A stretch of DNA of 44,357 nt, taken from assembly GCF_000588875.1 (NCBI RefSeq), contig NZ_JEMV01000028.1, forward strand, positions 1-44,357. Reading direction: 5' to 3'. Under the pieces are notes generated by a model. The model was not told where the DNA came from. It did no database searches and saw only the letters and a program-made list of their open reading frames with translations. This DNA comes from Sphingobium sp. Ant17. Lineage in GTDB: Bacteria; Pseudomonadota; Alphaproteobacteria; Sphingomonadales; Sphingomonadaceae. Below are positions 10,889-19,004 of the stretch, piece after piece (positions within the stretch are counted from its first letter, which is position 1; the number at the start of each line of letters is the position of its first letter). The position numbers and the translations under genes were made by a program.

Positions 10889-11794
10889 CTAAGCGTTCGC
10901 CGCTGGCTTCGCCCGCAGCCCCAGCAAATGGCAGATGGCAAAGCTCAATTCCGAACGGTTGAGCGTGTAGAAATGAAAGTCGCGCACGCCGCCTGTATAG
11001 AGTTTCTGGCACAGTTCCGCCGCGATCGTTGCCGATACCAGTTGGCGCGAGGCGGGGTGATCGTCCAGTCCCTCGAACAGGCGGGCCATCCAGTTGGGCA
11101 CCTGCGTATTGCACATCGCCGCCATCCGCTGGGTAGCGGCGAAATTGCTGACCGGCATGATGCCCGGCACGATGTCGGCGGTGATGCCGGCCGCCAATGT
11201 CTTGTCGAGGAAGCGGAAATAGGCGTCGGGGGTGAAGAAGAATTGGGTGATCGCGCGGATCGCCCCGGCGTCCAGCTTGCGCTTCAAATTGTCGAGGTCG
11301 CTCTGCGCGCTGGCCGCTTCAGGATGGACTTCGGGATAGGCAGACACTGAGATTTCGAACGGGTGGCGCTGCGCCAGCCCTTCGACCAGTTCGGCCGCGC
11401 CCTTATAGCCGTCCGGGTGCGGTTCGAAACTGCCACCGACTTCGGGTGGATCGCCGCGCAGTGCGACGATGTGGCGCACGCCCGCGTCCCAATAGGCATC
11501 AGCGATCTCGCCGATCTCGGCCTTGCTCGCGCCGACGCAGGTCAGGTGGGCGGCAGCGGCGAGCGGCGTTTCCCTGGCGATCCGCGCCACCGTGTTGTGG
11601 GTGCGTTCGCGGGTCGAGCCGCCCGCGCCATAGGTTACGGACACGAATTTGGGCGCGAGCGGCGTCAAGGTCTCGATCGCGGACCAGAGCTGTGCTTCCA
11701 TCTTTTCCGACTTGGGCGGGAAGAATTCGAAGCTGACATGGCAGTCGCCTGCAAGATCCGCGTAAAGCGGGGCGACAGGATCGTTCAGGGTCAT
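10889..11794 (-). CDS. metF: 5,10-methylenetetrahydrofolate reductase
   Basis: A 301-residue flavoenzyme that reduces methylene-tetrahydrofolate to methyl-tetrahydrofolate, the methyl donor for MetH. The start holds VSFEFFPPKSEKMEAQLW with the catalytic Glu of the family. FVSVTYGAGGSTRERT and HLTCVGASKAEI are conserved barrel segments, and ALRGDPP is the FAD-site signature. Length is typical. Its ATG overlaps the stop of the upstream sahR-like gene by four bases (11791-11794), so translation is probably coupled, and it lies in the same operon as both metH parts. Confidence 0.95.
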   Translation of the reverse strand: MTLNDPVAPLYADLAGDCHVSFEFFPPKSEKMEAQLWSAIETLTPLAPKFVSVTYGAGGSTRERTHNTVARIARETPLAAAAHLTCVGASKAEIGEIADAYWDAGVRHIVALRGDPPEVGGSFEPHPDGYKGAAELVEGLAQRHPFEISVSAYPEVHPEAASAQSDLDNLKRKLDAGAIRAITQFFFTPDAYFRFLDKTLAAGITADIVPGIMPVSNFAATQRMAAMCNTQVPNWMARLFEGLDDHPASRQLVSATIAAELCQKLYTGGVRDFHFYTLNRSELSFAICHLLGLRAKPAANA

Positions 11795-12762
11795 GCGGAA
11801 ATCCGTCCTTCGATGGGCAGGATGCGGGCGCCCTTGCGCCGTCCCAGCCAGAGTTGCACCGTCAGTTCCTGGCCGGGCAAAGTTTCCACCCGTTCCAGCG
11901 CCAGCCCTGCCGCCGCGAACCAGCCGTCGATCTGATCGTCGGAAAAGCCGAGGCGTGCGTGCTGATCGCGCAACCGCAATTCCTCGCGCTCATGGGGGGC
12001 GAAGTCGGCGATCAGCACGCGGCCGTCCAGTGCAGTCACGCGCGCCGCTTCGGCGATCACCTGTTCCGGCGCTTGCGCATAATGGAGAACCTGATGCAGC
12101 ACGACGGTATCCACGCTGCCCGCTTCCAGCGGCAGGTCCAGGAAATCACCCAGCAGCAGCGCATATTTATCGCCTGCATCTTCGGGTAGCTTCGCGCGCG
12201 CCAGCCGCAGCATGTCCGGGCTGCGATCAATCGCCGTCACGGCGCGCGCGGCCGGGCCGAACAGTTCGACCATCCGCCCGGTGCCAGTGCCGACGTCGAG
12301 CAGATGGCCGATCGGGGCGCTGGCCAGCAGCGCGGTCATCGCCGTTTCCACCTGCACTTCGGCAACATGGAGCGACCGGATCGCATCCCATTCCTCGGCA
12401 TGGTCGGCGAAATAGCTTTCGGCCGCGCGCGCCCGGTCGGCGCGCACGGCGGCGAGCCGCGCCAGATCAGCCTGCTGCCATAATTTTTCCGTGTCGGATG
12501 GCGTCAGATGATCGAACAGGGCGATGAACGGGGCAAGGCCATCGCCCTTGCCCAGACGCAGGAACACCCAATTGCCTTCCTTGCGCCGTTCGACCAGACC
12601 CGCTTCGGCGAGGATGCGGACATGGCGCGACACGCGCGGCTGGCTTTGCCCCACCACCTGCGCGATTTCGCCGACGGCCAATTCCATCGCGCGCAACAAA
12701 TGGATGATCCGCAACCGTGTGGGATCGCCAAGGGCACGGAAAATGTCGAGTGAAGCGGCCAT
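11791..12762 (-). CDS. sahR: SahR-type regulator: ArsR helix-turn-helix fused to SAM-dependent methyltransferase domain
   Basis: 323 residues from ATG 12762 (MAASLDIFRALGDPTRLRII). Residues 1-85 are an ArsR winged helix. About 140-300 form a class I methyltransferase-like domain with LLDVGTGTGRMVELFG as the SAM/SAH-binding loop and VDTVVLHQVLHYA further on. Proteins of this build are known as SahR, which senses S-adenosylhomocysteine and represses methionine-cycle genes. As first gene of the metF-metH operon it would control its own operon. I reject the longer start at 12819 because those 19 codons lie over a perfect palindromic operator and the -10 box. Confidence 0.85.
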   Translation of the reverse strand: MAASLDIFRALGDPTRLRIIHLLRAMELAVGEIAQVVGQSQPRVSRHVRILAEAGLVERRKEGNWVFLRLGKGDGLAPFIALFDHLTPSDTEKLWQQADLARLAAVRADRARAAESYFADHAEEWDAIRSLHVAEVQVETAMTALLASAPIGHLLDVGTGTGRMVELFGPAARAVTAIDRSPDMLRLARAKLPEDAGDKYALLLGDFLDLPLEAGSVDTVVLHQVLHYAQAPEQVIAEAARVTALDGRVLIADFAPHEREELRLRDQHARLGFSDDQIDGWFAAAGLALERVETLPGQELTVQLWLGRRKGARILPIEGRISA

Positions 12763-12768
12763 GAACCC

Positions 12769-12798
12769 ATCATATAAAGAAATCTTTATATGCGTCAA
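12769..12798 (-). promoter_or_regulatory. SahR operator overlapping a leaderless promoter
   Basis: CATATAAAGA (12771-12780) and TCTTTATATG (12783-12792) are perfect 10-base inverted arms with a 2-base centre. On the minus strand TTGACG (12798-12793) and TATGAT (12774-12769) form -35 and -10 boxes with an 18-base spacer, so the palindrome covers the spacer and the -10. The -10 ends six bases before ATG 12762, which predicts a transcript starting at or next to the start codon and fits the absence of a ribosome binding site. Confidence 0.75.
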
Positions 12799-12979
12799 CA
12801 ATTCTCGGTTTTTGGGCATTTGACCGGCAAAAGCAGGGGCCTATCGCCTTGCTGTTGCATGAATGGGATTGCCTTGCCCTGCCCAAGGCATTACGAATCG
12901 CCCCGCAGGCGCAATGGGGGGTGAGCTTTTCTCCGAGAGTGGTCTGCACCGTTTTTTTCTCAGAGAGGGGTTTTTACCC

Positions 12980-13198
12980 ATGACCAAGTCTATCGCTCTT
13001 TCGCTCGTTCTTGCCGCTTCGCTCGGCCTGGCTGCCTGCTCGGGCGCCGAAACCGAGAACACCGCCAACGCGGCTGCCAACTCGGCCGAGAACGCATCGA
13101 ACGCTGCCGACAACGCCATGAACGCGGCGATGAATTCTGCCGACGCGGCCGCCAACGCGGCGTCGAACGCCACCAACGACGTCGCCAACGCGATGTAA
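12980..13198 (+). CDS. small Ala/Asn-rich lipoprotein
   Basis: 72 residues: MTKSIALSLVLAASLGLAAC gives a signal peptide with lipobox LAAC, then SGAETENT and an Ala/Asn-rich helix with NAA/NAM heptad-like spacing (NAADNAMNAAMNSADAAANA). Predicted to be a lipid-anchored helical peptide of the outer membrane, like small Lpp- or entericidin-type proteins. AGAGAGGGG precedes the ATG. A terminator follows at 13230. The low-complexity GCN-AAC codons are not a repeat array. Confidence 0.75.
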   Translation: MTKSIALSLVLAASLGLAACSGAETENTANAAANSAENASNAADNAMNAAMNSADAAANAASNATNDVANAM

Positions 13199-13229
13199 GA
13201 ACCCGCCAGTTCGTTGAACTATGTGATTG

Positions 13230-13261
13230 GGGGTCGCACCGGCAACGGCGCGGCCCCTTTT
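13230..13261 (+). terminator. rho-independent terminator
   Basis: GGGGTCGC (13230-13237) pairs with GCGGCCCC (13250-13257), with one U-G wobble, and is followed by TTTT. It lies between the two small lipoprotein genes. Confidence 0.7.
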
Positions 13262-13279
13262 CCGTATGAGGAGCAGAGA

Positions 13280-13522
13280 ATGGCCCGTTTGAACGGCCTT
13301 TTGATCGGCCTGATGCTATTGGGCGGCTGCGGCTCGGCCTCCGAAGACGGCGTTGGCGGGGTCAGCGCCAGCGAGGCGGAAGCGCTCAACGATGCCGCCG
13401 CCATGCTGGACGCACGGTCCGGCGCGGCACAAGTGGGCGACGCAGGTCTCAACCCGGCCGCTACGACGGCCGCGCGCGCTTATCGTAACCGCGTGGCCCC
13501 GACGGAGCCCCCTGCGCCATGA
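13280..13522 (+). CDS. small lipoprotein of unknown function
   Basis: 80 residues from ATG 13280, chosen because GAGGAGCAGAGA lies directly in front; the ATG-less extension to 13214 would cross the upstream terminator. MARLNGLLIGLMLLGGCGSA is a lipoprotein signal with Cys in LGGC. The mature part (ASEAEALNDAAAMLDARSG) is Ala-rich and probably helical, then unstructured. No family recognised. Followed at once by a terminator whose stem begins four bases past the stop. Confidence 0.65.
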   Translation: MARLNGLLIGLMLLGGCGSASEDGVGGVSASEAEALNDAAAMLDARSGAAQVGDAGLNPAATTAARAYRNRVAPTEPPAP

Positions 13523-13525
13523 AAA

Positions 13526-13560
13526 AGGGCCGCATCCTTACGGCGCGGCCCTATTTCTGT
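13526..13560. terminator. terminator between convergent genes
   Basis: AGGGCCGC (13526-13533) and GCGGCCCT (13545-13552) form a stem with A-run on the left (GAAAAA) and TATTTCTGTTT on the right, so it can end transcripts from both directions: the lipoprotein gene at left and the glycine-zipper gene at right. Confidence 0.75.
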
Positions 13561-13579
13561 TTCGCTTCGAGCGACTGGC

Positions 13580-14011
13580 TCAGCAGTTGCGGTCGATCGC
13601 CCGGCCGGCCAGTGCGCCGACGCCTGCACCGATGATCGCGCCGGTCGTGCCGTCACCGCGACGGCCATAGCGACCCGAGCCCTTGCCGACTTCGTTGCCA
13701 AGCAGGCCACCGGCGATCGCGCCGATGATGGTGCCGCCCGTGCCATTGTCCCGGCAGCGATAACCGCCGCGATAGCCATTGTTGCGATAGTAACGGTCGC
13801 CACGATAATATTGGTTGCGGTTGCCGCGATAGCCACGGTTGTCGCGGAACCCACGATCCCCGCCACGATAATAATCGCCGCGATCATAGCCGCCACGGTC
13901 GTAACCGCGATAATAGCCATTTTGCGCCATCGCCGGCGTGGCGGTTACCGCGAGGGAAGCCGCACCCATCGCCAGGGCTGCGCCCAAATTCACCAGAAAC
14001 TTCATCTTCAT
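13580..14011 (-). CDS. glycine-zipper 2TM-domain protein (17-kDa antigen-like)
   Basis: 143 residues. A signal peptide ending TPAMAQ is followed by a Tyr/Arg/Gly-rich segment of YYRG, RGGYDRG and YRGNRN units (about 30-95). The C-terminal glycine zipper GTIIGAIAGGLLGNEVGKGS...TTGAIIGAGVGALAGRAID packs in membranes as in the Rickettsia 17-kDa surface antigen family. It is expected in the outer membrane or periplasm. Start 14011 (MKMKFLV) follows GGAAGGAGAAGCGCG, an excellent ribosome binding site, so the longer frame to 14326 is not used. Confidence 0.85.
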   Translation of the reverse strand: MKMKFLVNLGAALAMGAASLAVTATPAMAQNGYYRGYDRGGYDRGDYYRGGDRGFRDNRGYRGNRNQYYRGDRYYRNNGYRGGYRCRDNGTGGTIIGAIAGGLLGNEVGKGSGRYGRRGDGTTGAIIGAGVGALAGRAIDRNC

Positions 14012-14186
14012 CGCGCTTCTCCTTCCTGTGTCAGCATCAAAAGGCGACGTCCAGTTACGGGATTGCCCATCGATTGACGTCTTTATGGCCGATTCGGTTT
14101 GAGCCATCCCTGAATGGCGCTGACAGCCGCCGTTCACCTGACCTCGGCTTGGCATTGGCCTGCTGCGCTTAGTCGCCGGAGCGGCT

Positions 14187-15182
14187 ATGGCGGGCGGCAT
14201 GACGCGAATCCTGATCGTGCTGACGCTGGCCGTCCTGCTGTTGCCAGCCCCGCATCCCAGCAAGCCAAAGGCCGTGCAGGCAGGGGCTTTGCTGGTATCG
14301 GCACGCGCCCTGCCGCTCAGCAGCATCGACCCTGCATTGCGGCGGGTGGGGACATTGGATTATCTGGGCGGTTGGGAATTGCGCAGTGGCAATCCAGGCT
14401 TTGGCGGCATCTCCGCGTTGCGCGCGACGGGCGCGGGCGACATTTTGGCGCTCAGCGATTCCGGCATATTGACGGGCTTTCATGTCGGGCCGGGCGAAGC
14501 GGCACGGCGGCCGTTCATCGCCCCGCTACCGGTGCGCCCCAAGGACCGGCATCTGCCCTGGTGGGCATGGGATTCCGAAGCCCTGGCCCATGATCCGGCG
14601 ACCGACCGCCATTGGGTGGGGTTTGAACTGCAACAGTCGATCTGCCGCTATGCGCCCGGCTTTGCGCGCGTGGAGGCGTGCCGCACCTGGCCCGCCATTA
14701 TGGGGTGGCCCGACACCGGATCGATCGAATCGCTCGCCCGCCTGCCCGATGGCCGGTTCATCGCGATTGCCGAAATGGGCATGACGCCCGACGGACAGCA
14801 TCAGGCGCTGTTGTTTGCGGACGATCCGGCCGATATCGGAACGCCTGCCCCCATTGCGCTGCGCTATACACCGCCGCAGGGATACCGCCCGACCGATGCG
14901 GTGGCGCTGGACGCGCGGCGGTTGCTCGTGGTCAATCGCCGCCTCACGCTGCAAAACCTCTTCACCGCCACCATTGCCATCGTCGACCTGCCGCCGACGC
15001 TGGAGCCGGGCATGACGCTCAAGGCCCGCACCTTAGCGCGCCTCGCGCCGCCGCTGCTGGCGGACAATTTCGAGGGGATAGCGGTCAGTCGCGAAGGCGG
15101 ACGGACGATCCTGTGGGTAATCTCCGACGACAATCACGAATTTTTCCAGCGGACGTTGTTGCTGAAGTTCGGGCTGAATTGA
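14187..15182 (+). CDS. secreted phytase-like esterase domain protein
   Basis: 331 residues, with a hydrophobic signal (MTRILIVLTLAVLLLPAP). The body matches the 'esterase-like activity of phytase' beta-propeller family: GGISALRATGAGDILALSDS near the start, WWAWDSEALAHDP in the middle, GSIESLARLPDGRFIAIAEM, and DNFEGIAVSREGGRTILWVI at the end. Predicted periplasmic or extracellular; substrate unknown. ATG 14187 has CCGGAG six bases ahead; 14199 is an alternative. It is followed by an inverted repeat that may end its message. Confidence 0.83.
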   Translation: MAGGMTRILIVLTLAVLLLPAPHPSKPKAVQAGALLVSARALPLSSIDPALRRVGTLDYLGGWELRSGNPGFGGISALRATGAGDILALSDSGILTGFHVGPGEAARRPFIAPLPVRPKDRHLPWWAWDSEALAHDPATDRHWVGFELQQSICRYAPGFARVEACRTWPAIMGWPDTGSIESLARLPDGRFIAIAEMGMTPDGQHQALLFADDPADIGTPAPIALRYTPPQGYRPTDAVALDARRLLVVNRRLTLQNLFTATIAIVDLPPTLEPGMTLKARTLARLAPPLLADNFEGIAVSREGGRTILWVISDDNHEFFQRTLLLKFGLN

Positions 15183-15202
15183 CCTCTCACCTGCTCCAAC
15201 CT

Positions 15203-15269
15203 CCGTTCGTTTCGAGCGAGGTCGAGAAACCTGTGCGCCCCGTTTCTCGACTTCGCTCGAAACGAACGG
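15203..15269. repeat. CCGTTCGTTTCGAGC inverted repeat
   Basis: Arms 15203-15230 and 15242-15269 are near-perfect inverses (CCGTTCGTTTCGAGCGAGGTC... and its complement) around an 11-base loop. It is a variant of the family at 3608, 9623 and 10807, located just past the phytase-like gene. Confidence 0.78.
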
Positions 15270-15311
15270 ATCAAAGCGCAGTTCGCGGGCCATCCTGCGC
15301 CCAATTCGAAC

Positions 15312-15341
15312 GCAAAAAAGCGGCCCGTTGCGGGGCCGCTT
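15312..15341 (-). terminator. rho-independent terminator of rpmB
   Basis: On the minus strand AAGCGGCCC pairs with GGGCCGCTT (15318-15326 with 15333-15341) and is followed by a T-run (the A-run 15313-15319 on the plus strand). It lies 26 bases past the rpmB stop. Confidence 0.85.
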
Positions 15342-15366
15342 CTTATGCCGAAACGAATCGCGGAAA

Positions 15367-15660
15367 TCAGGCGGCGGTGGCAGCCTGCTTCTTGACGATA
15401 TCGCGCTTGAGGCGACGAGCCTTGAGCGACAGCTTGTCGTCGCTGGTCTTGACCAGCCAGTTGTCCAGGCCGCCATTATGTTCGACCGAACGCAGACCAT
15501 GGGTCGACACGCGCAGCTTGACGCTGGATTCCAGTGTTTCGGAGATCAGCGAAACATTCTGCAGATTGGGCAGGAATACCCGCTTGGTCTTGTTATTAGC
15601 GTGGGAAACATTGTGACCCACCTGGCGACCCTTGCCGGTCAGCTCGCAAATGCGCGACAT
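15367..15660 (-). CDS. rpmB: 50S ribosomal protein L28
   Basis: 97 residues from ATG 15660 ([20 protein letters not shown]), the invariant L28 start. [17 protein letters not shown] and [20 protein letters not shown] are typical of the alphaproteobacterial long form. A component of the large ribosomal subunit, usually transcribed alone as here, with a strong terminator behind it. The two-codon extension MT to 15666 is not needed. Confidence 0.97.
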   Translation of the reverse strand: MSRICELTGKGRQVGHNVSHANNKTKRVFLPNLQNVSLISETLESSVKLRVSTHGLRSVEHNGGLDNWLVKTSDDKLSLKARRLKRDIVKKQAATAA

Positions 15661-15802
15661 AGTCAATCAACCTTGTAATTCGGGTTCGTTCGGAAAGTCG
15701 CGCCGATAATGGGATTCTCTCGTCCCGTCAACCCGCGCGCGCACCATGCAACCCTTTGGGCCGACCCTGCGTTGAGCCGTTGTTATCCTAAGGGAGGTCG
15801 AA

Positions 15803-16024
15803 ATGCGATTCATTGGTGGTCTACTCGTCATTATCCTGTTGGTCCTGGCCGGGGGCATCGCCACGGGCTTTATCGACCTGCAAAAGACCCGCGACGGCCA
15901 ATTGCCGCAAATCGCGGTCAAGGAAGGCACGCTGCCCAAATATGAGGCCAATGTCGCCAAGGTCGATGTCGGCAGCCGCACCGAAACCGTCGAAGTGCCG
16001 ACTGTGGACGTCAAGAAGCCCTGA
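15803..16024 (+). CDS. small single-pass membrane protein
   Basis: 73 residues. One N-terminal hydrophobic segment (FIGGLLVIILLVLAGGIATG) is either an uncleaved anchor or a signal. The rest is a short polar tail with QLPQIAVKEGTLPKYEANVA and a VDVGSRTETVEVPTVDVKKP end. CTAAGGGAGGTCGAA ahead of the ATG is a strong ribosome binding site, which supports a real gene. No function known. It lies 40 bases ahead of tadA on the same strand and may be co-transcribed with it. Confidence 0.72.
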   Translation: MRFIGGLLVIILLVLAGGIATGFIDLQKTRDGQLPQIAVKEGTLPKYEANVAKVDVGSRTETVEVPTVDVKKP

Positions 16025-16064
16025 TTCTTCCCCTCCCCTGCTTGATCCTGTAACGGGCGGAGCC

Positions 16065-16571
16065 ATGGCTCCGCCCTTTCCCTTGCCCGCCCCCATGCGC
16101 CGCGCGCTCGATCTTGCCCGTTTGGCCGAGGCGGCGGGCGAAGTGCCAATCGGTGCGGTCGTGACCAAGGATGCCGCGATCATCGGCGAGGGCGAGAATC
16201 GCAACCGCCGCGATTGCGACCCTACGGCGCATGCTGAGATCGTGGCGATGCGCGCGGCTGCCAAACATCTGAACGACTTCCGCCTGACCGGCTGCGACCT
16301 TTGGGTGACGCTGGAACCCTGCCCGATGTGCGCAGGCGCGATATCCCATGCGCGAATCGCCCGGCTCTATTATGCCGTGGCCGATCCCAAGGGCGGCGCG
16401 ATCGAACAGGGGCCGCGCCTCTTTGCCCAGCCAAAATGCCTGCATCGCCCCGACGTTTATGGCGGCTTGGCCGAGGCGGAGGCCTCAACGCTGTTGCGGG
16501 ACTTTTTTCGCCGCCCGGCGCTGAATAATCGATGCGGTAGAGTTGATAGGGCAAGGTCATGCCCGTGTTGA
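16065..16571 (+). CDS. tadA: tRNA-specific adenosine deaminase
   Basis: Deaminates A34 to inosine in tRNA-Arg(ACG). The cytidine-deaminase fold is clear: EVPIGAVVTKDAAIIGEGEN, zinc motif TAHAEIVAMR (His and catalytic Glu), and EPCPMCAGAISHARI (two Cys ligands). GPRLFAQPKCLHRPDVYGG fits TadA. The C-terminus is uncertain: the literal frame runs on to 16571 with an odd NNRCGRVDRARSCPC tail. One more T in the T6 run at 16504-16510 would end it as FFSPPGAE at about 16528, the usual length. The same added base also shortens the antisense overlap with the membrane-protein gene. Confidence 0.92.
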   Translation: MAPPFPLPAPMRRALDLARLAEAAGEVPIGAVVTKDAAIIGEGENRNRRDCDPTAHAEIVAMRAAAKHLNDFRLTGCDLWVTLEPCPMCAGAISHARIARLYYAVADPKGGAIEQGPRLFAQPKCLHRPDVYGGLAEAEASTLLRDFFRRPALNNRCGRVDRARSCPC

Positions 16572-18383
16572 GCGTGACCGGCACCAGCCAGTCGGGCAAT
16601 TTGTCGCGCATCAGGTCGGCATAGAAGCCCGCAGGATTGCGCGATTGATAGATGGTGCCTTCGGGGAACCAGGGGCAGACCAGCAGATAGGTCGCATGAT
16701 GCTTCGCCGCGATGGCGCGAAAGTCGCGCGCCGGGCCGTCGAAGGCGTGATGGATGTCCAGGATCGTTGCGCCGTTGCGGTGATAGGGTCCGGCGAGCGC
16801 GCTATGATGCGTCGTCGCGATCAGGCGCGGGCCCAGATCGACCATGGTGAAGATGGTCGCGGGCGGCAACTGGTCGAGCACCGCCAGCGCGGGCTGGGTC
16901 CGGCACCGGCCATTTGCTTTCTTGATCGCGTCCGTGCGCGCGACGGCGGAAGGCCGCCAGGGGCGCGGCACGGTTCCGGTCGCCTGTTGATAGAGCTTCA
17001 TCGCCTGCGGATAGAGCGGATAGGCGCAGGCGATCGCCGTCAGCAGCGCCACCCCTGCCCCGGCCGCGATCTTCGCCCGGCGCGACCCGGTCAGGATTGC
17101 GACGATCAGACGATGCGCGGCCCAGGCGGCGGGCGGGATCGCCAGCAGCTGCGCGGCCGGACCCGCGCGCAGCTGCCAGAAAAGCAGCGCGATCGCAAAG
17201 ATCATCATCAGCCCCACGGTCGCCCAGGCCCAGAGCCGCTCGGCGTCGCGGCGCGCATCCCACAAGGCCCAGAGCAGCCCGATGAGCCCGGCAAGCGGGA
17301 TCGCCAGCAGCGGCACCACCATCGACTGCGCCTGCGCCGTGATCGGCTTGGCCTCACGGATGTTGGCGAGCCACAGCCGTTCCAGTTCGGGCGAAATCTG
17401 ATAGGGGCTGAGGCATTGGGGCCAGTTGAGCCAGAAGAAGAGCGCCACTGCGCCGCCCACGGCTAACCCCGCGCCCAGCCGCGCCATCCAGCCGCGTAGC
17501 GGGGCGAGCGCCAGAAGCACCATGCCCGCCGACGCCGCACCGAACACGGCCACCCAGATGGGCGAGAGTGCATCGCAGACCTGTTCGCGATTGGCGTAGC
17601 TGGCGAAGATCACATAGCACAGCGAAGTCGCGCCACCGAGGCTGAGTGCATAGGGCAGCATCCGCCGCTCGGCGCCGTCGCGAAACACCCAGCGCAGCGC
17701 GATCAGCCCGCCGCCAGCCGCCAGATAGACGATCATCTCCATCCCGATCGCGATCGACAGCGCGCTGCTGACCCCGGCCATGATGCCGCCGCGCAGCCGG
17801 TTGGTGTCGATCACCCCGGCCAGCATGGTCAGCGCCAGCGCCAATTGCCAGCCATGATGGTCGATCCGCATCGGCGCATACATGCCAAAGCCCATTTGCG
17901 CCGCCAGCGGTGCCAGCACGGCGATCAGCCAGCCATTCGGCCCCGCCAGCCGCCGGCCGATGAAGCCGAGGCTGAGCATCAGCAGCAACAGCGGCAGCAA
18001 GGGCGCGATTCCGCAGGCTAGCCGGTCGGCCATGTCCTGATCGACGAAGGCGCGGAAGAACAGGATCAGGCCGGCCAGGGGCACATCGACCAGCCGCGAC
18101 CAGTGGATATTCGCCCCGCCCGGCGGGTCGAGCCGATATTGGCGCAGGTCGTACCAGCCTGCCCCGCCAGCCAGTCCTTGACCTGGACATAGCGGATATT
18201 GTCGTCGGTATCGCCCAACACCAACCAGTGGATGGCGGACCAGCGCGTCACCACCATCGTCACCGCAATGGCGATCCAGATCAGAAAGGTCAGCCATTTC
18301 CAATGGCGTGCGCCATGGACCGACAGAAGTGTCGCGATGTGGCAGGCGCGGGCGCGCAGGGTTTCGCCGCTATGCAAGGTCAT
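16457..18383 (-). CDS. large integral membrane protein, GT-C/STT3-like (two apparent frameshifts)
   Basis: About 640 residues with roughly a dozen hydrophobic helices and a periplasmic C-terminal domain. After the first helix comes LVLGDTDDNIRYVQVKDWLAG, an acidic loop like the metal-binding DxD loop of GT-C glycosyltransferases. PMRIDHHGWQLALAL resembles the DHH loop of STT3-type oligosaccharyltransferases. The start (ATG 18383) and the rest are in different frames, joined by one base near 18158 to give GQAWYDLRQYRLDPPGGANI. At the 3' end one base in the run at 16504-16510 gives a stop at 16457; taken literally the frame runs on to 16222 across tadA. The gene diverges from a GtrA gene, and lipid-linked sugar transfer is plausible. 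Donor and acceptor are unknown. Confidence 0.68.
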
Positions 18384-18429
18384 GTGCGTGGATTAGAGGC
18401 TGCGCATCAAAGCGCAACGGGGGCCAGCC

Positions 18430-18846
18430 ATGAAATTCGCGCAACGCCTGTCGCCGGAACATTGGGCGCTGTTCTGGCAGATCCTGCGCTATGGCGTCAC
18501 CGGCCTGTTCGTCACCGCCTGCCAGGCCGCGATTTACTGGTCGCTCGCCACCTATGCCGGGCTGCATGTCCAGCTCGCCAATCTGATCGGCTATGGGGCG
18601 GCAGTCGTCATCGGCTATGTCGCGCACAGCGCCTTCACCTTTCGCGGCCAGGGGGCGAATGATAGCCACGCCGCGCGCGGGGCGAAATTCGTTGCCGTGT
18701 CGTTGGTCAGCTATGCGCTCAATGCGCTGTGGGTTTGGCTATGCGTCACCCATATGGGCTGGCCCGCCTGGTCGCCGATCCCGGCGATGCTGTTCGTGAC
18801 ACCGGCCTTGGTGTTCGTGCTCAATCGGCAATGGGTATTTCGGTGA
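18430..18846 (+). CDS. GtrA family membrane protein
   Basis: 138 residues with four transmembrane helices (RYGVTGLFVTACQAAIYWSL; LIGYGAAVVIGYVAHSAFTF; VAVSLVSYALNALWVWLCV; AMLFVTPALVFVLNRQWVFR). The FxFR and NRxWVFR ends are hallmarks of the GtrA family, proposed to flip polyprenyl-linked sugars across the inner membrane. It diverges from the GT-C-like gene with 46 bases between starts, which suggests joint action in cell-surface glycosylation. No clear ribosome binding site motif beyond GGGGGCCAGCC. Confidence 0.88.
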   Translation: MKFAQRLSPEHWALFWQILRYGVTGLFVTACQAAIYWSLATYAGLHVQLANLIGYGAAVVIGYVAHSAFTFRGQGANDSHAARGAKFVAVSLVSYALNALWVWLCVTHMGWPAWSPIPAMLFVTPALVFVLNRQWVFR

Positions 18847-18905
18847 TCCTGCCCTCAAAGGGAGGAGGGGCGTCGCATATCACACCGAGCCTGTCCAAAA
18901 TCTAT

Positions 18906-18930
18906 AATCCTCCCCTGGCAGGGGAGGATT
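18906..18930. repeat. AATCCTCCCCT/AGGGGAGGATT palindrome
   Basis: Perfect 11-base arms around GGC. It shares its core with 24-42 and 25241-25259 and lies past the GtrA gene. Confidence 0.7.
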
Positions 18931-18970
18931 ATCGTGGTGTTGCGCCAGTGTGGAGGCGACATCAGCCTTG

Positions 18971-19002
18971 GGAGATGGGTCCCCGCCTTCGCGGGGATGA
19001 CG
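18971..19002. repeat. GGAGATGGGTCCCCGCC...GGGGATGAC repeat
   Basis: The exact inverse of the element at 151-182 apart from the loop (CTTCGC in place of GCGCAG-type). It sits two bases past the fdhD stop and could terminate that transcript. Members of this family carry a GTCATCCC end. Confidence 0.7.
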
Positions 19003-19004
19003 GA

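Noticed and set aside
13031..13195. Repeated GCN/AAC units as a CRISPR or satellite
   Set aside because: They are Ala/Asn codons of a small lipoprotein with irregular spacing and no direct repeat/spacer pattern.
16222..16457. Literal C-terminal 235 bases of the GT-C-like gene
   Set aside because: They lie antisense to the conserved zinc motifs of tadA; one added base in a T run gives a sensible stop for both genes.
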